From Myxococcus eversor (GTDB taxonomy: Bacteria > Myxococcota > Myxococcia > Myxococcales > Myxococcaceae): DNA of 64,000 nt. The notes beneath the pieces were generated by a model that was not told where the DNA came from, did not search any database, and saw only the letters and a program-made list of their open reading frames with translations. The stretch lies in contig NZ_JAAIXY010000008.1 of the NCBI RefSeq assembly GCF_010894455.1, positions 124,001 through 188,000 on the forward strand, written 5' to 3'. Position numbers and translations under genes: made by a program. Positions 34,315 through 43,410 of this stretch are shown here, in pieces; positions within the stretch are counted from its first letter, which is position 1, and each line of letters opens with the position of its first letter.

Positions 34315-35565
34315 ATGCGACGTATCCAGACATCATTTCTCGGCGTGGCGTTCATCGCGCTCGTGTTCTCGTGCAACTCCGCTCCGCGCGCGGACGGGGG
34401 CGCGTGGGACACGGGCGTCGAGCCCCTGAGGCTGATGACGCCGCGCAAGCTGCTGCCCTTCGTCACGCTGGAGGACGGGCGGGTGCTCGCCGCTGGAGGC
34501 CATGACGGCCAGCGCACCTTGATGAGCTGCGAGGTGTTCGAGCCCGAGACGGGGATGTGGAGCCTGACGGGCTCCATGCACAAGGAGCGTCGCAACCACG
34601 CGGCGGTGCGGCTGTTGGATGGGCGCGTGCTGGTGGTGGGCGGCGCGCAGACGCTGACGCCGAGCGCGCTCGCGGACGCCGAGGTGTATGTGCCGACGGC
34701 GGGCGCCTGGATGCGAGTGGCCCCCATGGCCGAGTCCCGGAATGACCCGGCGGCGGTGCTGCTCCCCGACGGCCGCGTGCTGGTGGCGGGTGGCACCGAC
34801 GTGGACCGCCGGCCTCGCCGCTCGGCGGAGCTGTTCGACCCCGTGACGAACACGTGGTCCGCCGCGACGCCGCCTGGCTTCGTGCGGGGTGGCGCCAGCA
34901 CGGCGGTGATGCTGGCCACGGGCAAGGCGCTCTTCGTGAGTGGCTTGCAGGCGGAGCTGTATGACGTGGCCACCGGCCGCTGGGAGAAGGCGGGCTTCGC
35001 GGGGGGCGCGGCGGGGACGCATCGACAGGGGCACACCGTGACGTTGCTGCCGGACGGGCGCGTGCTGGTGGTGGGCGGTGGCACCGCGCGCGCGTCGAGC
35101 ACGGCCGAGGTGTACGACGCGCTGACGGGCCTGTGGACGCTGGTGGCGTCGCCGTCGGTGCCGCGCGAGCACCATGCCGCGGTGGTGACGCCGGAGGGCC
35201 AGGTGCTGGTGCTGGGCGGCGAGCACTTCACGTCGGGCGCGCTCTCGTCGGTGGAGCGCTTCGACCCGATGACGGGCCAGTGGGTGTCCGCTCCCACGCT
35301 GACGGAGCCTCGGGGCCTGCCGGGCGCGCTGCCGCTGCGCGACGGCTCGGTGCTGCTCGTGGGCGGTGCCAACGAGGTGGAGGGCATGCTCGACTCCAGC
35401 GAGAAGTACCAGCCCACGGGCTGCGTCCCGGCGACGTGCGAGTCGCGGGAGGACGCGTGCGGCGCGGTGCCGGACGGCTGCGGTGGGATGCTCGAGTGCT
35501 CCCCCTGCGTCGTCGAGGGGTGTGACGCCCAGCAGTGTCGCGCCGAGGGACTGACGCTGCGCTGA
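34315..35565 (+). CDS. Kelch-repeat lipoprotein
   Basis: A 416-residue lipoprotein (lipobox VFSC). About seven Kelch units follow, each with LPDGRVLVVGG-like strands and EVFEPETGMW-like turns, forming a beta-propeller. A short Cys-rich tail (PTGCVPATCESREDACGAVP) ends the protein. It resembles the galactose-oxidase-type Kelch proteins of myxobacteria but no oxidase site is evident. Probably a surface binding protein. The ATG at 34315 begins the signal sequence. Confidence 0.85.
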   Translation: MRRIQTSFLGVAFIALVFSCNSAPRADGGAWDTGVEPLRLMTPRKLLPFVTLEDGRVLAAGGHDGQRTLMSCEVFEPETGMWSLTGSMHKERRNHAAVRLLDGRVLVVGGAQTLTPSALADAEVYVPTAGAWMRVAPMAESRNDPAAVLLPDGRVLVAGGTDVDRRPRRSAELFDPVTNTWSAATPPGFVRGGASTAVMLATGKALFVSGLQAELYDVATGRWEKAGFAGGAAGTHRQGHTVTLLPDGRVLVVGGGTARASSTAEVYDALTGLWTLVASPSVPREHHAAVVTPEGQVLVLGGEHFTSGALSSVERFDPMTGQWVSAPTLTEPRGLPGALPLRDGSVLLVGGANEVEGMLDSSEKYQPTGCVPATCESREDACGAVPDGCGGMLECSPCVVEGCDAQQCRAEGLTLR

Positions 35566-35621
35566 GCGGAGCCCTCCGTATTGCGGGTGACAGTGCCGCC
35601 GATTCCCGCTCAGATGCGGTC

Positions 35622-35981
35622 ATGCGTTGGCTCCTGTTCGCGATGTCCCTGGCGTGGCTCGGTTGTGGCGATGACGTCTCGGAGCCTTCCTTCGCCGAGT
35701 GGGCCGGTCGCGCCGCCACCGGGCAGTGTGCCCACTCGGTGGCGTGCCTGGGCGACACGCGCGCCCAGGAGGTCTGCAACGACGAGGTCTACGCGAGCTA
35801 CATGCGGGTGGAGCCGGTGCTGGATTCGGGCTCGGGCGCGAAGGCCGGCTGCGTGCGGTGCATGCGCATCCGGATGGAGGTGATGCACGCGTCACAGTCC
35901 AACCAGTGCCAGCCCCTGGACACGGCGCGCATCGACGCGGCCTGTGGGCCCGAGCAGCAGGCCTGCGCCGGCGCACCCTGA
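35622..35981 (+). CDS. Small Cys-rich lipoprotein
   Basis: A 119-residue lipoprotein (lipobox WLGC) with eight further cysteines spread along the mature chain (QCAHSVAC, CNDEVY, CVRCMR, CQPL, CGPEQQAC). It follows the Kelch lipoprotein after 56 bases and may be co-transcribed. No family recognised. Confidence 0.7.
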   Translation: MRWLLFAMSLAWLGCGDDVSEPSFAEWAGRAATGQCAHSVACLGDTRAQEVCNDEVYASYMRVEPVLDSGSGAKAGCVRCMRIRMEVMHASQSNQCQPLDTARIDAACGPEQQACAGAP

Positions 35982-36154
35982 CTTTCGTGCGTGAGGCCCG
36001 TGCCGCATCGCGCCAGCCCATCCCCCGCGCGAAACCTCCTGTGACTGTCTGAGCACCACCCGCGCGGAAAGCCTCGCAAGCCGCGAAGCCCCCGCCCTCG
36101 CGCACGTCACCGAGCCCAAGACGCCCCCGTCCGCGCATGCCAGACTGCGCGCCC

Positions 36155-37561
36155 ATGCGAACCCGCCTCCGTCTCCTCGCACCGCTCATGCTGAGCACCG
36201 CATGTGCTTCCGTCTCCTCGCAGTCTCCGGACGCCACCGCCGCGGCGACAGCGAAGGCCTCCGCGCCAGAGCGTCCCTTCGGCACCCTGCGTGAGCAGGC
36301 CGAGCGTCAGCAGACCTGGCTGCGCGAGCGCATGGACACGGCGCTCCCCCAGCTCATGCGCACGTACGGCATCGAGATGTGGGTCGTCCCCATGCGCGAG
36401 TACAATGAGGACCCCGTCTTCAAGGCGCTCGTGTCGCCCACCACGTTCGCCGCGCGCCGCCGCACCATCTACGTGTTCCATGACCTGGGCCCGGAGAAGG
36501 GCGTGGAGCGCCTGGCCCTCGGCGGTGGACCGCAGGGCGGTGTCTATGTTCCGCGTCGCGCCCAGCAGCAGGTGACCCACGGCGGAGAGGGCCTGCGCCA
36601 GGCGGAGCTGTGGGGGCCGGACCAGTGGCTGGTGCTCAAGCAGGTGCTGGAGGAGCGCCAGCCCAAGAGCATCGCGCTCGACGTCTCCCGCACGTTCGCC
36701 TTCGCCGACGGCCTCTCCCATGGCGAGTACGAGGGCATGGCCCAGGCGCTCGGCCCCGACTGGGTGAGGCGCTTCAAGCCCGCGGAAGGCCTGCCCGTGG
36801 ACCTGCTCGCGTGGCGCATCCCCGACGAGGTGCGCTTCTACGAGGACGAGACGAAGCTCGCCTGGAACATCATCGAGACGGCCTTCTCCCACCAGGTCAT
36901 CACCCCCGGCGTCACCCGCATCTCCGACGTGGAATGGTGGATGCGCCAGCGCCTGGCGGACCTGGGCCTCGACACCTGGTTCCAGCCGTCCGTGGACGTC
37001 CAGCGTCAGGGCGTCACCGAGGAGCAGCTCGGCGAGGACCCCGTCATCCAGCGCGGCGATGTGCTCCATTGCGACTACGGCGTCACCGCCCTGCGGCTCA
37101 ACACCGACACCCAGCACATGGGCTACGTGCTGCGCGAGGGCGAGACGGACGTGCCCGCCGGCCTGAAGGCCGCGCTCAAGACGTCCAACCGCCTGCAGGA
37201 CATCGTCTTCGAGGAGCTGCGCCCCGGTCGCACCGGCAACGAGGTCCTCAAGAGCTCCCGTCAGCGCATGGCGTCCGAGAGCATCGACGGCACCATCTAC
37301 TCACACCCCATTGGCCTGCACGGCCACGGCGCGGGCGCCATGGTGGGCCTGTGGGACCGGCAGGAGGGCGTGCCCGGCAACGGCGACCACAAGGTCATGG
37401 CGAACATGTGGTACTCGATTGAACTCCAGGCGACGAGCCCCGTGCCCGAGTGGAACAACCAGCGCGTGCGCTCCGCCCAGGAAGAGGACATCACCATCGA
37501 CGCGGAAGGCCGCGTGCACTGGGCCTGGAAGCGCCAGACGGAGTTCCACCTGGTGCGCTGA
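36155..37561 (+). CDS. M24-family aminopeptidase (Xaa-Pro peptidase-like), lipoprotein
   Basis: A 468-residue lipoprotein (LSTAC). The N-terminal creatinase-like domain (about 35-215) precedes a pita-bread domain. Metal ligands are visible: Asp in LHCDYGVTAL, a second Asp in the following NTDTQH, His in IGLHGHGAG, Glu in WYSIELQ and Glu in EEDITID. The enzyme would remove N-terminal residues before proline from peptides outside the cytoplasm, fitting with the many other secreted peptidases here. The ATG at 36155 begins the signal peptide. Confidence 0.88.
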   Translation: MRTRLRLLAPLMLSTACASVSSQSPDATAAATAKASAPERPFGTLREQAERQQTWLRERMDTALPQLMRTYGIEMWVVPMREYNEDPVFKALVSPTTFAARRRTIYVFHDLGPEKGVERLALGGGPQGGVYVPRRAQQQVTHGGEGLRQAELWGPDQWLVLKQVLEERQPKSIALDVSRTFAFADGLSHGEYEGMAQALGPDWVRRFKPAEGLPVDLLAWRIPDEVRFYEDETKLAWNIIETAFSHQVITPGVTRISDVEWWMRQRLADLGLDTWFQPSVDVQRQGVTEEQLGEDPVIQRGDVLHCDYGVTALRLNTDTQHMGYVLREGETDVPAGLKAALKTSNRLQDIVFEELRPGRTGNEVLKSSRQRMASESIDGTIYSHPIGLHGHGAGAMVGLWDRQEGVPGNGDHKVMANMWYSIELQATSPVPEWNNQRVRSAQEEDITIDAEGRVHWAWKRQTEFHLVR

Positions 37562-37570
37562 AGCGGCTCG

Positions 37571-37605
37571 CGGGTTCCCGCCCTCTAGAAGGACGCGGGA
37601 GCCCG
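37571..37605. terminator. Bidirectional 11-bp hairpin
   Basis: CGGGTTCCCGC (37571-37581) pairs with GCGGGAGCCCG (37595-37605, one G-T pair) between the convergent M24 and di-heme peroxidase genes. Confidence 0.65.
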
Positions 37606-37616
37606 GTGCCAGCGCC

Positions 37617-38780
37617 TCAGCGCGGCGTGCCCGTCAGCGACTTCAAGAGCTCCACCAGCGCGCGCTTCTCCGCGTCCGTCAGCTCCAGCGGGACGATGGT
37701 GACGGTGCGCTTGCCGGTGAAGCTTCCCTCCGGGTTGCCGCCGTCGTTGTAGAAGTCGACGACCTCCTCCAGCGTGGCCTGCGCGCCCGTGTGCATGTAC
37801 GGCGCCGTCAGCGCCACGTTGCGCAACGACGGCGTGCGGAACGCCCCGTCCAGCTCCTCCTGCTTCGCCTGCGTGCGCAGCGTGCGCAGCCGCATCGCGT
37901 CCGTGCCGTTCGGGTCGTCGCTGTACCTGCTCGCCGTGTTGAACTCCCAGTCCAGCAGTTGGGGGAGCACCGCCCACTGTCCCCCCGCGCCCGGCCCACG
38001 GTCCTCCAGGCCCACGTTGTGGAACAGCTCGTCCGTCAGCGAGGGCCCCTTGTGGCAGACGACGCACTGGCCCTTGCGCACGAAGGTCTTCAGCCCCAGG
38101 AACGCCGGGTCGCTCTCCGCCGTGCCTGCCTCCGCCGCGGCGATGAAGCGCTTCACGTCCGTGTCGAAGGGCGCGTCCACCTGCATCAGCACCCGCTCGT
38201 ACGCCGCCATCACCTTGCCCACGTTGGCCATCAGCACCGGCGCGGCCACGCCCGAGGGCTCCACGCCGAAGAGCGCCTGGTAGCGCGTCCGGTAGGACTC
38301 CTCCGCCACCAGCCGCGCCCGCACGACTTCCGCGTCCGAGTCCATCTCCACCGGATTCGTCAGCGGCAGAATCGCTTGAGCCCAGAGCGAGTCCGCCCGC
38401 CCGTCCCACATGAACCAGCGGTTGTGCCGCACGTTCAGCACCGTGGGCGGGTTGCGCTCCGTCCGCTGTCCGCCACAGCCCTCGGCCGTCGCCGTCTCCA
38501 CCGTGCGGCCGTCTCCGGAGTGGCAGCTGTCGCAGGACACGGTGCCGCAGCGGGACAGGCCCGTGTCCTTGAACAAGTCATGCCCCAGCTCCTGGGCCAC
38601 CTGCATGCCGTCCACCTTGTTGGTGGCGTCCAGGCGCGGGTGGCTCGACAGCGAGTGCAGGCTGCGAAGCTGGTCCAGCTCGTCGAGCGTGGGGAAGGGC
38701 TCTTCCGACTCACACGCCAGGCCCAGCCCGCTCAGGCAGAGGGCCAGCGCGGCGGTGCGCCAGTTGCTTGGAATCTTCAC
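37617..38780 (-). CDS. Di-heme cytochrome c peroxidase family lipoprotein
   Basis: A 387-residue protein of the CcpA/MauG family. From the GTG at 38780 (GAAGGA six bases upstream) the lipobox is GLAC (Cys23). Two heme c motifs are present: CDSCH (C83-H87) and CVVCH (C239-H243). The long N-terminal extension before the first heme is low in structure. The enzyme reduces peroxide, or oxidises a partner, in the periplasm. An alternative ATG at 38816 would place 12 polar residues before the signal. Single gene. Confidence 0.88.
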   Translation of the reverse strand: MKIPSNWRTAALALCLSGLGLACESEEPFPTLDELDQLRSLHSLSSHPRLDATNKVDGMQVAQELGHDLFKDTGLSRCGTVSCDSCHSGDGRTVETATAEGCGGQRTERNPPTVLNVRHNRWFMWDGRADSLWAQAILPLTNPVEMDSDAEVVRARLVAEESYRTRYQALFGVEPSGVAAPVLMANVGKVMAAYERVLMQVDAPFDTDVKRFIAAAEAGTAESDPAFLGLKTFVRKGQCVVCHKGPSLTDELFHNVGLEDRGPGAGGQWAVLPQLLDWEFNTASRYSDDPNGTDAMRLRTLRTQAKQEELDGAFRTPSLRNVALTAPYMHTGAQATLEEVVDFYNDGGNPEGSFTGKRTVTIVPLELTDAEKRALVELLKSLTGTPR

Positions 38781-38961
38781 CGGGTCGTCCTTCGCATCCC
38801 TCGCGGCCCGGTTCACTCCGGTACCTCGTGCCGCCCCGCGGGCGGTCTGCCGAGAGCTTCGCGCCCCTCCGCGCGCGAATCAATCCGGAATTCCTGGACG
38901 TCCCGGGGTCGCCCGGCCCCTCCGCTCCCGACATGAGCGAAGGGGGGACGTGACGACGACT

Positions 38962-39375
38962 TCAGGCGCCGCAGCTCACCGTGAAGTCCTTCGTGCCGGT
39001 GCCGTAGTTCACCATCTTGATGGTGGACGGCTCCGGGGTGATGGTGGGCGCGGACCCGTTGTCGCACTTCAGCCCGGACTCGGGCGCCGCGCTGATTTGA
39101 AGGTCGGTGTTGCTCGGCACGCCGGAGATGGTGAACGAGCAGCGGTTGCCACGGCTCGACTTCACCATGGCCTTGCCCAGCGCGTCCGAGGGCTTCGCGG
39201 CGTGAGCGACCACGACGCGCAGCTGGTCACACGGGTTGCCCGCCTGCGCGAGCCCGCTCTCCGGCAGCTTGATGACGCCGGCGACGGTGGCGTTGCCCTG
39301 GCTTCCACCAGCGCCTCCCGTGGTGGCGCAACCAGTGGCGGCAAGCATCAGGGCGGCAACGGCGATGCGATACAT
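38962..39375 (-). CDS. Small lipoprotein, unknown function
   Basis: A 137-residue lipoprotein (lipobox ATGC). The mature domain is beta-rich with two Cys pairs (NPCDQLRVVVAHA, NRCSF, LKCDNG, VSCGA) and a repeated VPSNTDLQISA-type pattern, like a carboxypeptidase-regulatory or Ig-like fold. GAGGA lies five bases before the ATG at 39375. Not recognised. Confidence 0.7.
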   Translation of the reverse strand: MYRIAVAALMLAATGCATTGGAGGSQGNATVAGVIKLPESGLAQAGNPCDQLRVVVAHAAKPSDALGKAMVKSSRGNRCSFTISGVPSNTDLQISAAPESGLKCDNGSAPTITPEPSTIKMVNYGTGTKDFTVSCGA

Positions 39376-39788
39376 GAAAATCCTCACTTCTTGGGGGAAA
39401 GAGAAGGCGGCTCGTTTGCCGCACAGGCGACCTACGTCGCGCGCTCACTACAATTGCGACGAGATTTCATTCCACCCATTCCCCTCACACGGAATGTGAC
39501 GGGTTTTCTGCAAATCCCCTGGAGTTCCGTGTGGTTCCGGACGCCTTGTCTCCGATGTCCATGACTCGGAGTGGGGCGCCATGAGTCCAGTTCATCGGTC
39601 GAATCAAAGGCAGACATACCGCGCTGCGCCGGGTTGATTGGACGTCCCATGAGCGAACGGGAATCCCATGTTTGGGAATGCGGGGGATGCAAGTCCTGTC
39701 GCGGAGCGTGCGGCCGGGAAGCAGGACTGTTGGCTGCTGCCGGACACTCGCCGCGCCCCCACGGTGAAGGGCGCGAGAGGAGACGCGC
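39376..39788. other. Divergent intergenic region with a long-range inverted repeat
   Basis: 413 bases without a gene between the small lipoprotein (minus) and the DUF2267 gene (plus). CACACGGAA (39486-39494) is the inverted complement of TTCCGTGTG (39525-39533), 30 bases apart. A GAGAGGAG ribosome site precedes the gene at 39789. Nothing else recognised. Confidence 0.4.
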
Positions 39789-40247
39789 ATGTCGATTCAG
39801 AAACAGGAAGCGACGCAGTCGTGGTCGGGGCTGGGGGTGGGCACGGACCGGAAGTCCTTCATGGACGCGGTATCCGCGCAGCTCCCGGACTTCGTGGCGG
39901 AGCAGGCGGCGGAGGCGGTGTTCTGTGGGTTGGCGGAGCTCTTGTCCGACGGGCTGATGCGGCAGTTGCGCGAGCAGCTTCCCGAGGATTTGAGAGGGCT
40001 CGTGGATGCGTGCCCCCGCCATCCGGACGGCACGCGCGGGAAGGTGGACCGTGACGACTTCTATCTCCGGATATCCAACCACCTGAACGCCGAGCCGGAG
40101 AACGTGCGCCTGGTGCTGCACGGCGTCTTCGCGGCGCTGCGCACGCAGGTGACGGAGCAGGAGGCGGACAAAATCGAGAGCCAGCTGCCCCGCTGGCTCC
40201 AGGGCACGTGGTCCGCGTCGCGCCTGGGCATCGACCGGCCTTCTTGA
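39789..40247 (+). CDS. DUF2267-family protein
   Basis: A 152-residue helical protein. It has the DUF2267 order: SFMDAVSAQLPDFVAEQA and FCGLAELLSDGLMRQL, then VLHGVFAALRTQVTEQEA and QLPRWLQGTW. Members are often found near stress and ion-homeostasis genes; biochemical role unknown. Monocistronic with a strong terminator. Confidence 0.82.
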   Translation: MSIQKQEATQSWSGLGVGTDRKSFMDAVSAQLPDFVAEQAAEAVFCGLAELLSDGLMRQLREQLPEDLRGLVDACPRHPDGTRGKVDRDDFYLRISNHLNAEPENVRLVLHGVFAALRTQVTEQEADKIESQLPRWLQGTWSASRLGIDRPS

Positions 40248-40282
40248 GTCTTTGGCAAGGGGTGTTCGTCCATGGGACGCAT

Positions 40283-40319
40283 GAGGCGTCCGGACCCGAT
40301 GCGGTGGTCCGGACGCCTC
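40283..40319. terminator. Bidirectional 14-bp perfect hairpin
   Basis: GAGGCGTCCGGACC (40283-40296) pairs perfectly with GGTCCGGACGCCTC (40306-40319) around nine bases, between the convergent DUF2267 and outer-membrane-barrel genes. Confidence 0.75.
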
Positions 40320-40337
40320 TTCACGTCGTGCCGGCTG

Positions 40338-41033
40338 CTAGTAGGTGCCGCCCAGCTGGAGCATCCCCATGTAGCGGCCGTCCAGGGCGTTGGGCGTCGC
40401 GGAGGTGGGCGCGAAGTCCTGGTCGAAGAGGAAGTTGTAGCTGACGCGCGCGTCGGCGGTGATGAGCTTGCCAATCTGGTAGCGCAGGCCCAGGCCCGCC
40501 GGCACATAGCCGCTGGTGTCGTCGCGGAAGCCGAACTGGCGGCCCACCTCGTCGTGGCGGATGTTGTAGTCGTCGATGCCCAGGCCCGTCACCGCGTAGG
40601 GCTGGAGCCGCGTGTCGGTGAAGTTGCCGATGACGAGCGCCTGGCCGCCGTTGCGAGCCACGTCCGGGCCATCGCCCAGGCCGCCCGCCCGGCCGTTCCC
40701 GTCGACGTCCACGTTGTTGAGGCTGCCGTTGTAGCCCAGCTCCACCGCCAGGAACTCCATGGGCCGGTAGCCGATGGCGGCGCCGTACGTGAAGCCCGCG
40801 TCGAGCCGGGGCGCCAGCTGTCCGGTGTAGCCCTCCGCGCCGCCGCCAAGCTGCGCGTACAGGCCGGTATTGGCGTGCTTCTTCGTGGACTTCTTCTTCG
40901 TGGACTCCTCGACCTGGACTGGCTCCAGGTTGCTGGGGGCCCGCTCCGCGCTGGGCCGGTAGTCCTCCTGGGCTCCCACGGCGCATCCCCACAGCGCCGC
41001 CACACATCCCGCGATACGCACGAATGCCTTCAT
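40338..41033 (-). CDS. Outer-membrane beta-barrel protein
   Basis: A 231-residue protein with a Sec signal (AGCVAALWGCAVGA), a short Lys/Ser/Thr-rich linker (STKKKSTKKHAN) and eight amphipathic strands ending in the aromatic-terminated QLGGTY, the C-terminal signal for Bam-mediated insertion. Strands include AAIGYRPMEFLAVELGYNGS and LGLRYQIGKLITADARVSY, typical of OmpA/OmpW-like 8-stranded barrels. AAGGAG precedes the ATG at 41033. Confidence 0.82.
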   Translation of the reverse strand: MKAFVRIAGCVAALWGCAVGAQEDYRPSAERAPSNLEPVQVEESTKKKSTKKHANTGLYAQLGGGAEGYTGQLAPRLDAGFTYGAAIGYRPMEFLAVELGYNGSLNNVDVDGNGRAGGLGDGPDVARNGGQALVIGNFTDTRLQPYAVTGLGIDDYNIRHDEVGRQFGFRDDTSGYVPAGLGLRYQIGKLITADARVSYNFLFDQDFAPTSATPNALDGRYMGMLQLGGTY

Positions 41034-41199
41034 GTCGGACTCCTTTCCGAGCGTCCGGAAGGCAACGTGGAGTCCGCGGCCCCTCCCGGCAATGTTCCCG
41101 GGGGCCGCGCCCTCCGCCCGTCCTCTCCTCGGCGGGGCGGTGGACACGTCGTCTCGTCGTCCTTCCCACCCCGGAGGGTGGGGCAGGCGCGCGGAAGGC

Positions 41200-42936
41200 T
41201 CAGGGCAGGGGGCCGATGAGCGCCTCCATCGCCCGCCGGGCCTGCACCAGCCCGTGGCCGTACTGCTCGTCGAAGCCGCCGGCGCCCAGGTCCTTCGCGC
41301 TGCTCAGGAGCGCCGCCTTCACCTCGGCGGGCGTGGCGTTGGGACGCGCGCTGAACAGGAGCGCGGCGACGCCGCTGACATACGGCGTGGCCATGGAGGT
41401 GCCGGACATGTACGCGTAGTCCGCCGGATGCAGGCTGAGCTTCGCGGTGGCGCCCATCTGCCGCTCCATCAGCGTGCTGGCCGCCTGGGTGATGGTGACG
41501 GCGGGCACCCAGTGTCCGCGCTGCGGCACCGAGAGGATTTCCGCGCCACCCTCCATCAGCTCGCTGGCGAAGATGACCGCGCGCGCGCCCTGCATCATCA
41601 CGTTGACGATGGCCTTGTCGGGCCGCACGTAGGGGCTCGGGTGCACGTAGGCGACGAAGCCGCGGCAGGTGCTGTTCTCGCCGCACGAGTCCAGCCCCTT
41701 GCCGTCACCGCAGTCCACCAGCGAGCCGCCGGTGTCTCCGGTGGGCGCATACAGCAGCGAGCGCGACGTGGGCCGGTTGCCTCCCACCTCCAGCGCGGAC
41801 AGCGAGCCCCGCCCCTGCGGGAAGGTGGACAGCACGTCCACGCCCGGGGCCATCAGCGCCAGGCCCTCTCCATAGGAGGAGAACACCGCGCGCTTGTCCT
41901 GGTTGTCCAGCGCGCCCACCGCGAGCACGGACGGGTCCGACGCCGGATAGGACACCAGGCCCTGCGCCTCGTTGCCGGCCGCCGCCACCACCAGCATCCC
42001 GCCGTCCAGCGCCGCCTTGAACGAGTCCTGCGTGGTGAGCGTGCCCAGGCCGCCTCCCAGCGACAGCGAGGCCACCTTCGCGCCTTCGCCCAGGCAGTAC
42101 TCCAGCGCCTTCATCACCAGGCTCATGTGGGTGCGGCCTTCCAAATCCAGCACCCGGGCGATGACGAGCTGCGCTCCGGGCGCCACACCCATCAGCCCGC
42201 GCTCGTCCAGCACCGGCCCGCCCTGGCCGCCCAGGCCCGGCCGCGCGGCGATGATGCCCGCCACGTGCGTGCCATGGCCGGAGCCCCACCGGCCCTCGAG
42301 GCTGTCGCTGGGCGTGTCGTCCCCCTCCAGGAAGTCCCGGGCCGCCACCACCGCGTCCCGCAGCTCCGGGTGGTCCAGGTCCATGCCGCTGTCGATGACG
42401 CACACCTTCACGCCCGCGCCCGTCACGGCCCCCGGGTCCAACACGCCATCCGAGTCCCGGTCCCAGACCTCGGGCGCCTGCACCCGGCGCAGCTCGGGGG
42501 TGTACTCCGAGGTGGCGCTCGTGCCCGCGAGGACTCCCGCCAGCGCCAGCGCCGACGGCAGGGAGGGCCCCAGCGAGTGCAGCTCCCCATCCGGCTCGAT
42601 GCTCTCCACCAGCGGATCCAACGCCAGCTCGCGCTTCTCCTCGGGCGTCACGCGCGCGGCCACCGCCGGCACGTTCTTGAACGTCGCCGTCACCAGCCCG
42701 CCCCACTGGCGCACCTTGCCCGCGGTCCCCTCGCCCTGGGTCCGGTAGCGGATGATGACCGGCTCGCGTCCGTCACCGTCCGTCGTCGTCCGGTTCGCGA
42801 CCTTCCCCTGCGGCTGTCCTGGAAGCATGCCCGCGGTGATGCCCGGGCAGACGTTCTGCTGGGCATCCCGCTCGGAGGACTCGTCCGGCATGCAGGCCGA
42901 CAGGGTCAACAGCCCCATGACTCCCCAGCGCTTCAT
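41200..42936 (-). CDS. Subtilisin-like (S8) serine protease with PA insert, lipoprotein
   Basis: A 578-residue lipoprotein (LSAC, Cys15). A ~110-residue propeptide-like region (RYRTQGEGTAGKVRQWGG ... LVESIEPDGELHS) precedes the catalytic domain: D182 (VCVIDSGMD), H221 (GSGHGTHVAG), oxyanion N321 (AAGNEA) and S514 (MSGTSMATP). A protease-associated (PA) domain is inserted at about 390-505, with four Cys. GGAAGG precedes the ATG at 42936. Mature enzyme would stay on the outer membrane. The 166-base gap before the next minus gene holds an imperfect GC hairpin near 41076-41107. Confidence 0.92.
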   Translation of the reverse strand: MKRWGVMGLLTLSACMPDESSERDAQQNVCPGITAGMLPGQPQGKVANRTTTDGDGREPVIIRYRTQGEGTAGKVRQWGGLVTATFKNVPAVAARVTPEEKRELALDPLVESIEPDGELHSLGPSLPSALALAGVLAGTSATSEYTPELRRVQAPEVWDRDSDGVLDPGAVTGAGVKVCVIDSGMDLDHPELRDAVVAARDFLEGDDTPSDSLEGRWGSGHGTHVAGIIAARPGLGGQGGPVLDERGLMGVAPGAQLVIARVLDLEGRTHMSLVMKALEYCLGEGAKVASLSLGGGLGTLTTQDSFKAALDGGMLVVAAAGNEAQGLVSYPASDPSVLAVGALDNQDKRAVFSSYGEGLALMAPGVDVLSTFPQGRGSLSALEVGGNRPTSRSLLYAPTGDTGGSLVDCGDGKGLDSCGENSTCRGFVAYVHPSPYVRPDKAIVNVMMQGARAVIFASELMEGGAEILSVPQRGHWVPAVTITQAASTLMERQMGATAKLSLHPADYAYMSGTSMATPYVSGVAALLFSARPNATPAEVKAALLSSAKDLGAGGFDEQYGHGLVQARRAMEALIGPLP

Positions 42937-43410
42937 GAGCCACTTCCTTCCGTCACCACCCGGGCGACTTCGCGGTGCCAGGCCGAAGGGCTTCCAGCCG
43001 GACGACCCCATCTGTCCCCAGGAAGTGCATCCCCCTTCCGAGCGGCAACGGCCGTGCCGGGCGCGCGGCGGCGGGAGGTGCGCGGGTTCACATCCTGTGT
43101 GGCCCGCCTGTCTCAAACTGGCCGTCGTCCCGAGGCCGAGCTGGGGGCTGTTGTCCCGAAACCCGCTCTTCCCGCCCACTTCGACGGAGACGGGGCCGGG
43201 ACCGCCGCGCCGAGGCGCTCAACGAAGCCCGGGCTCGCGCGTACCGCGGCGCGCGGCGATTTCACTCACCGTTGTGCCCCACCGGTCTGACATGCTGGCT
43301 GGGGCCGTTGAAGGGATGTTCCGGGGGCGTACGGTGTCGGACAGACGCGAGAAGGGTGCTCGGCAGCTTGATTCCGTGTGTGTCCGGGTGCTTCGCTGCC
43401 AGGAGAAGCC
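42937..43410. promoter_or_regulatory. Divergent promoter region without a gene
   Basis: 474 bases between the subtilisin gene (minus) and the kinase gene (plus). It must hold both promoters, but I see no convincing -35/-10 pair, sigma-54 site or palindrome. Open frames here are the Arg/Pro-rich kind seen antisense to GC-rich genes. Confidence 0.5.

Noticed and set aside
41032..43290. Long plus-strand open frame (752 codons) opposite the subtilisin gene
   Set aside because: The minus frame has all subtilisin motifs; the plus frame is low-complexity His/Arg-rich sequence.
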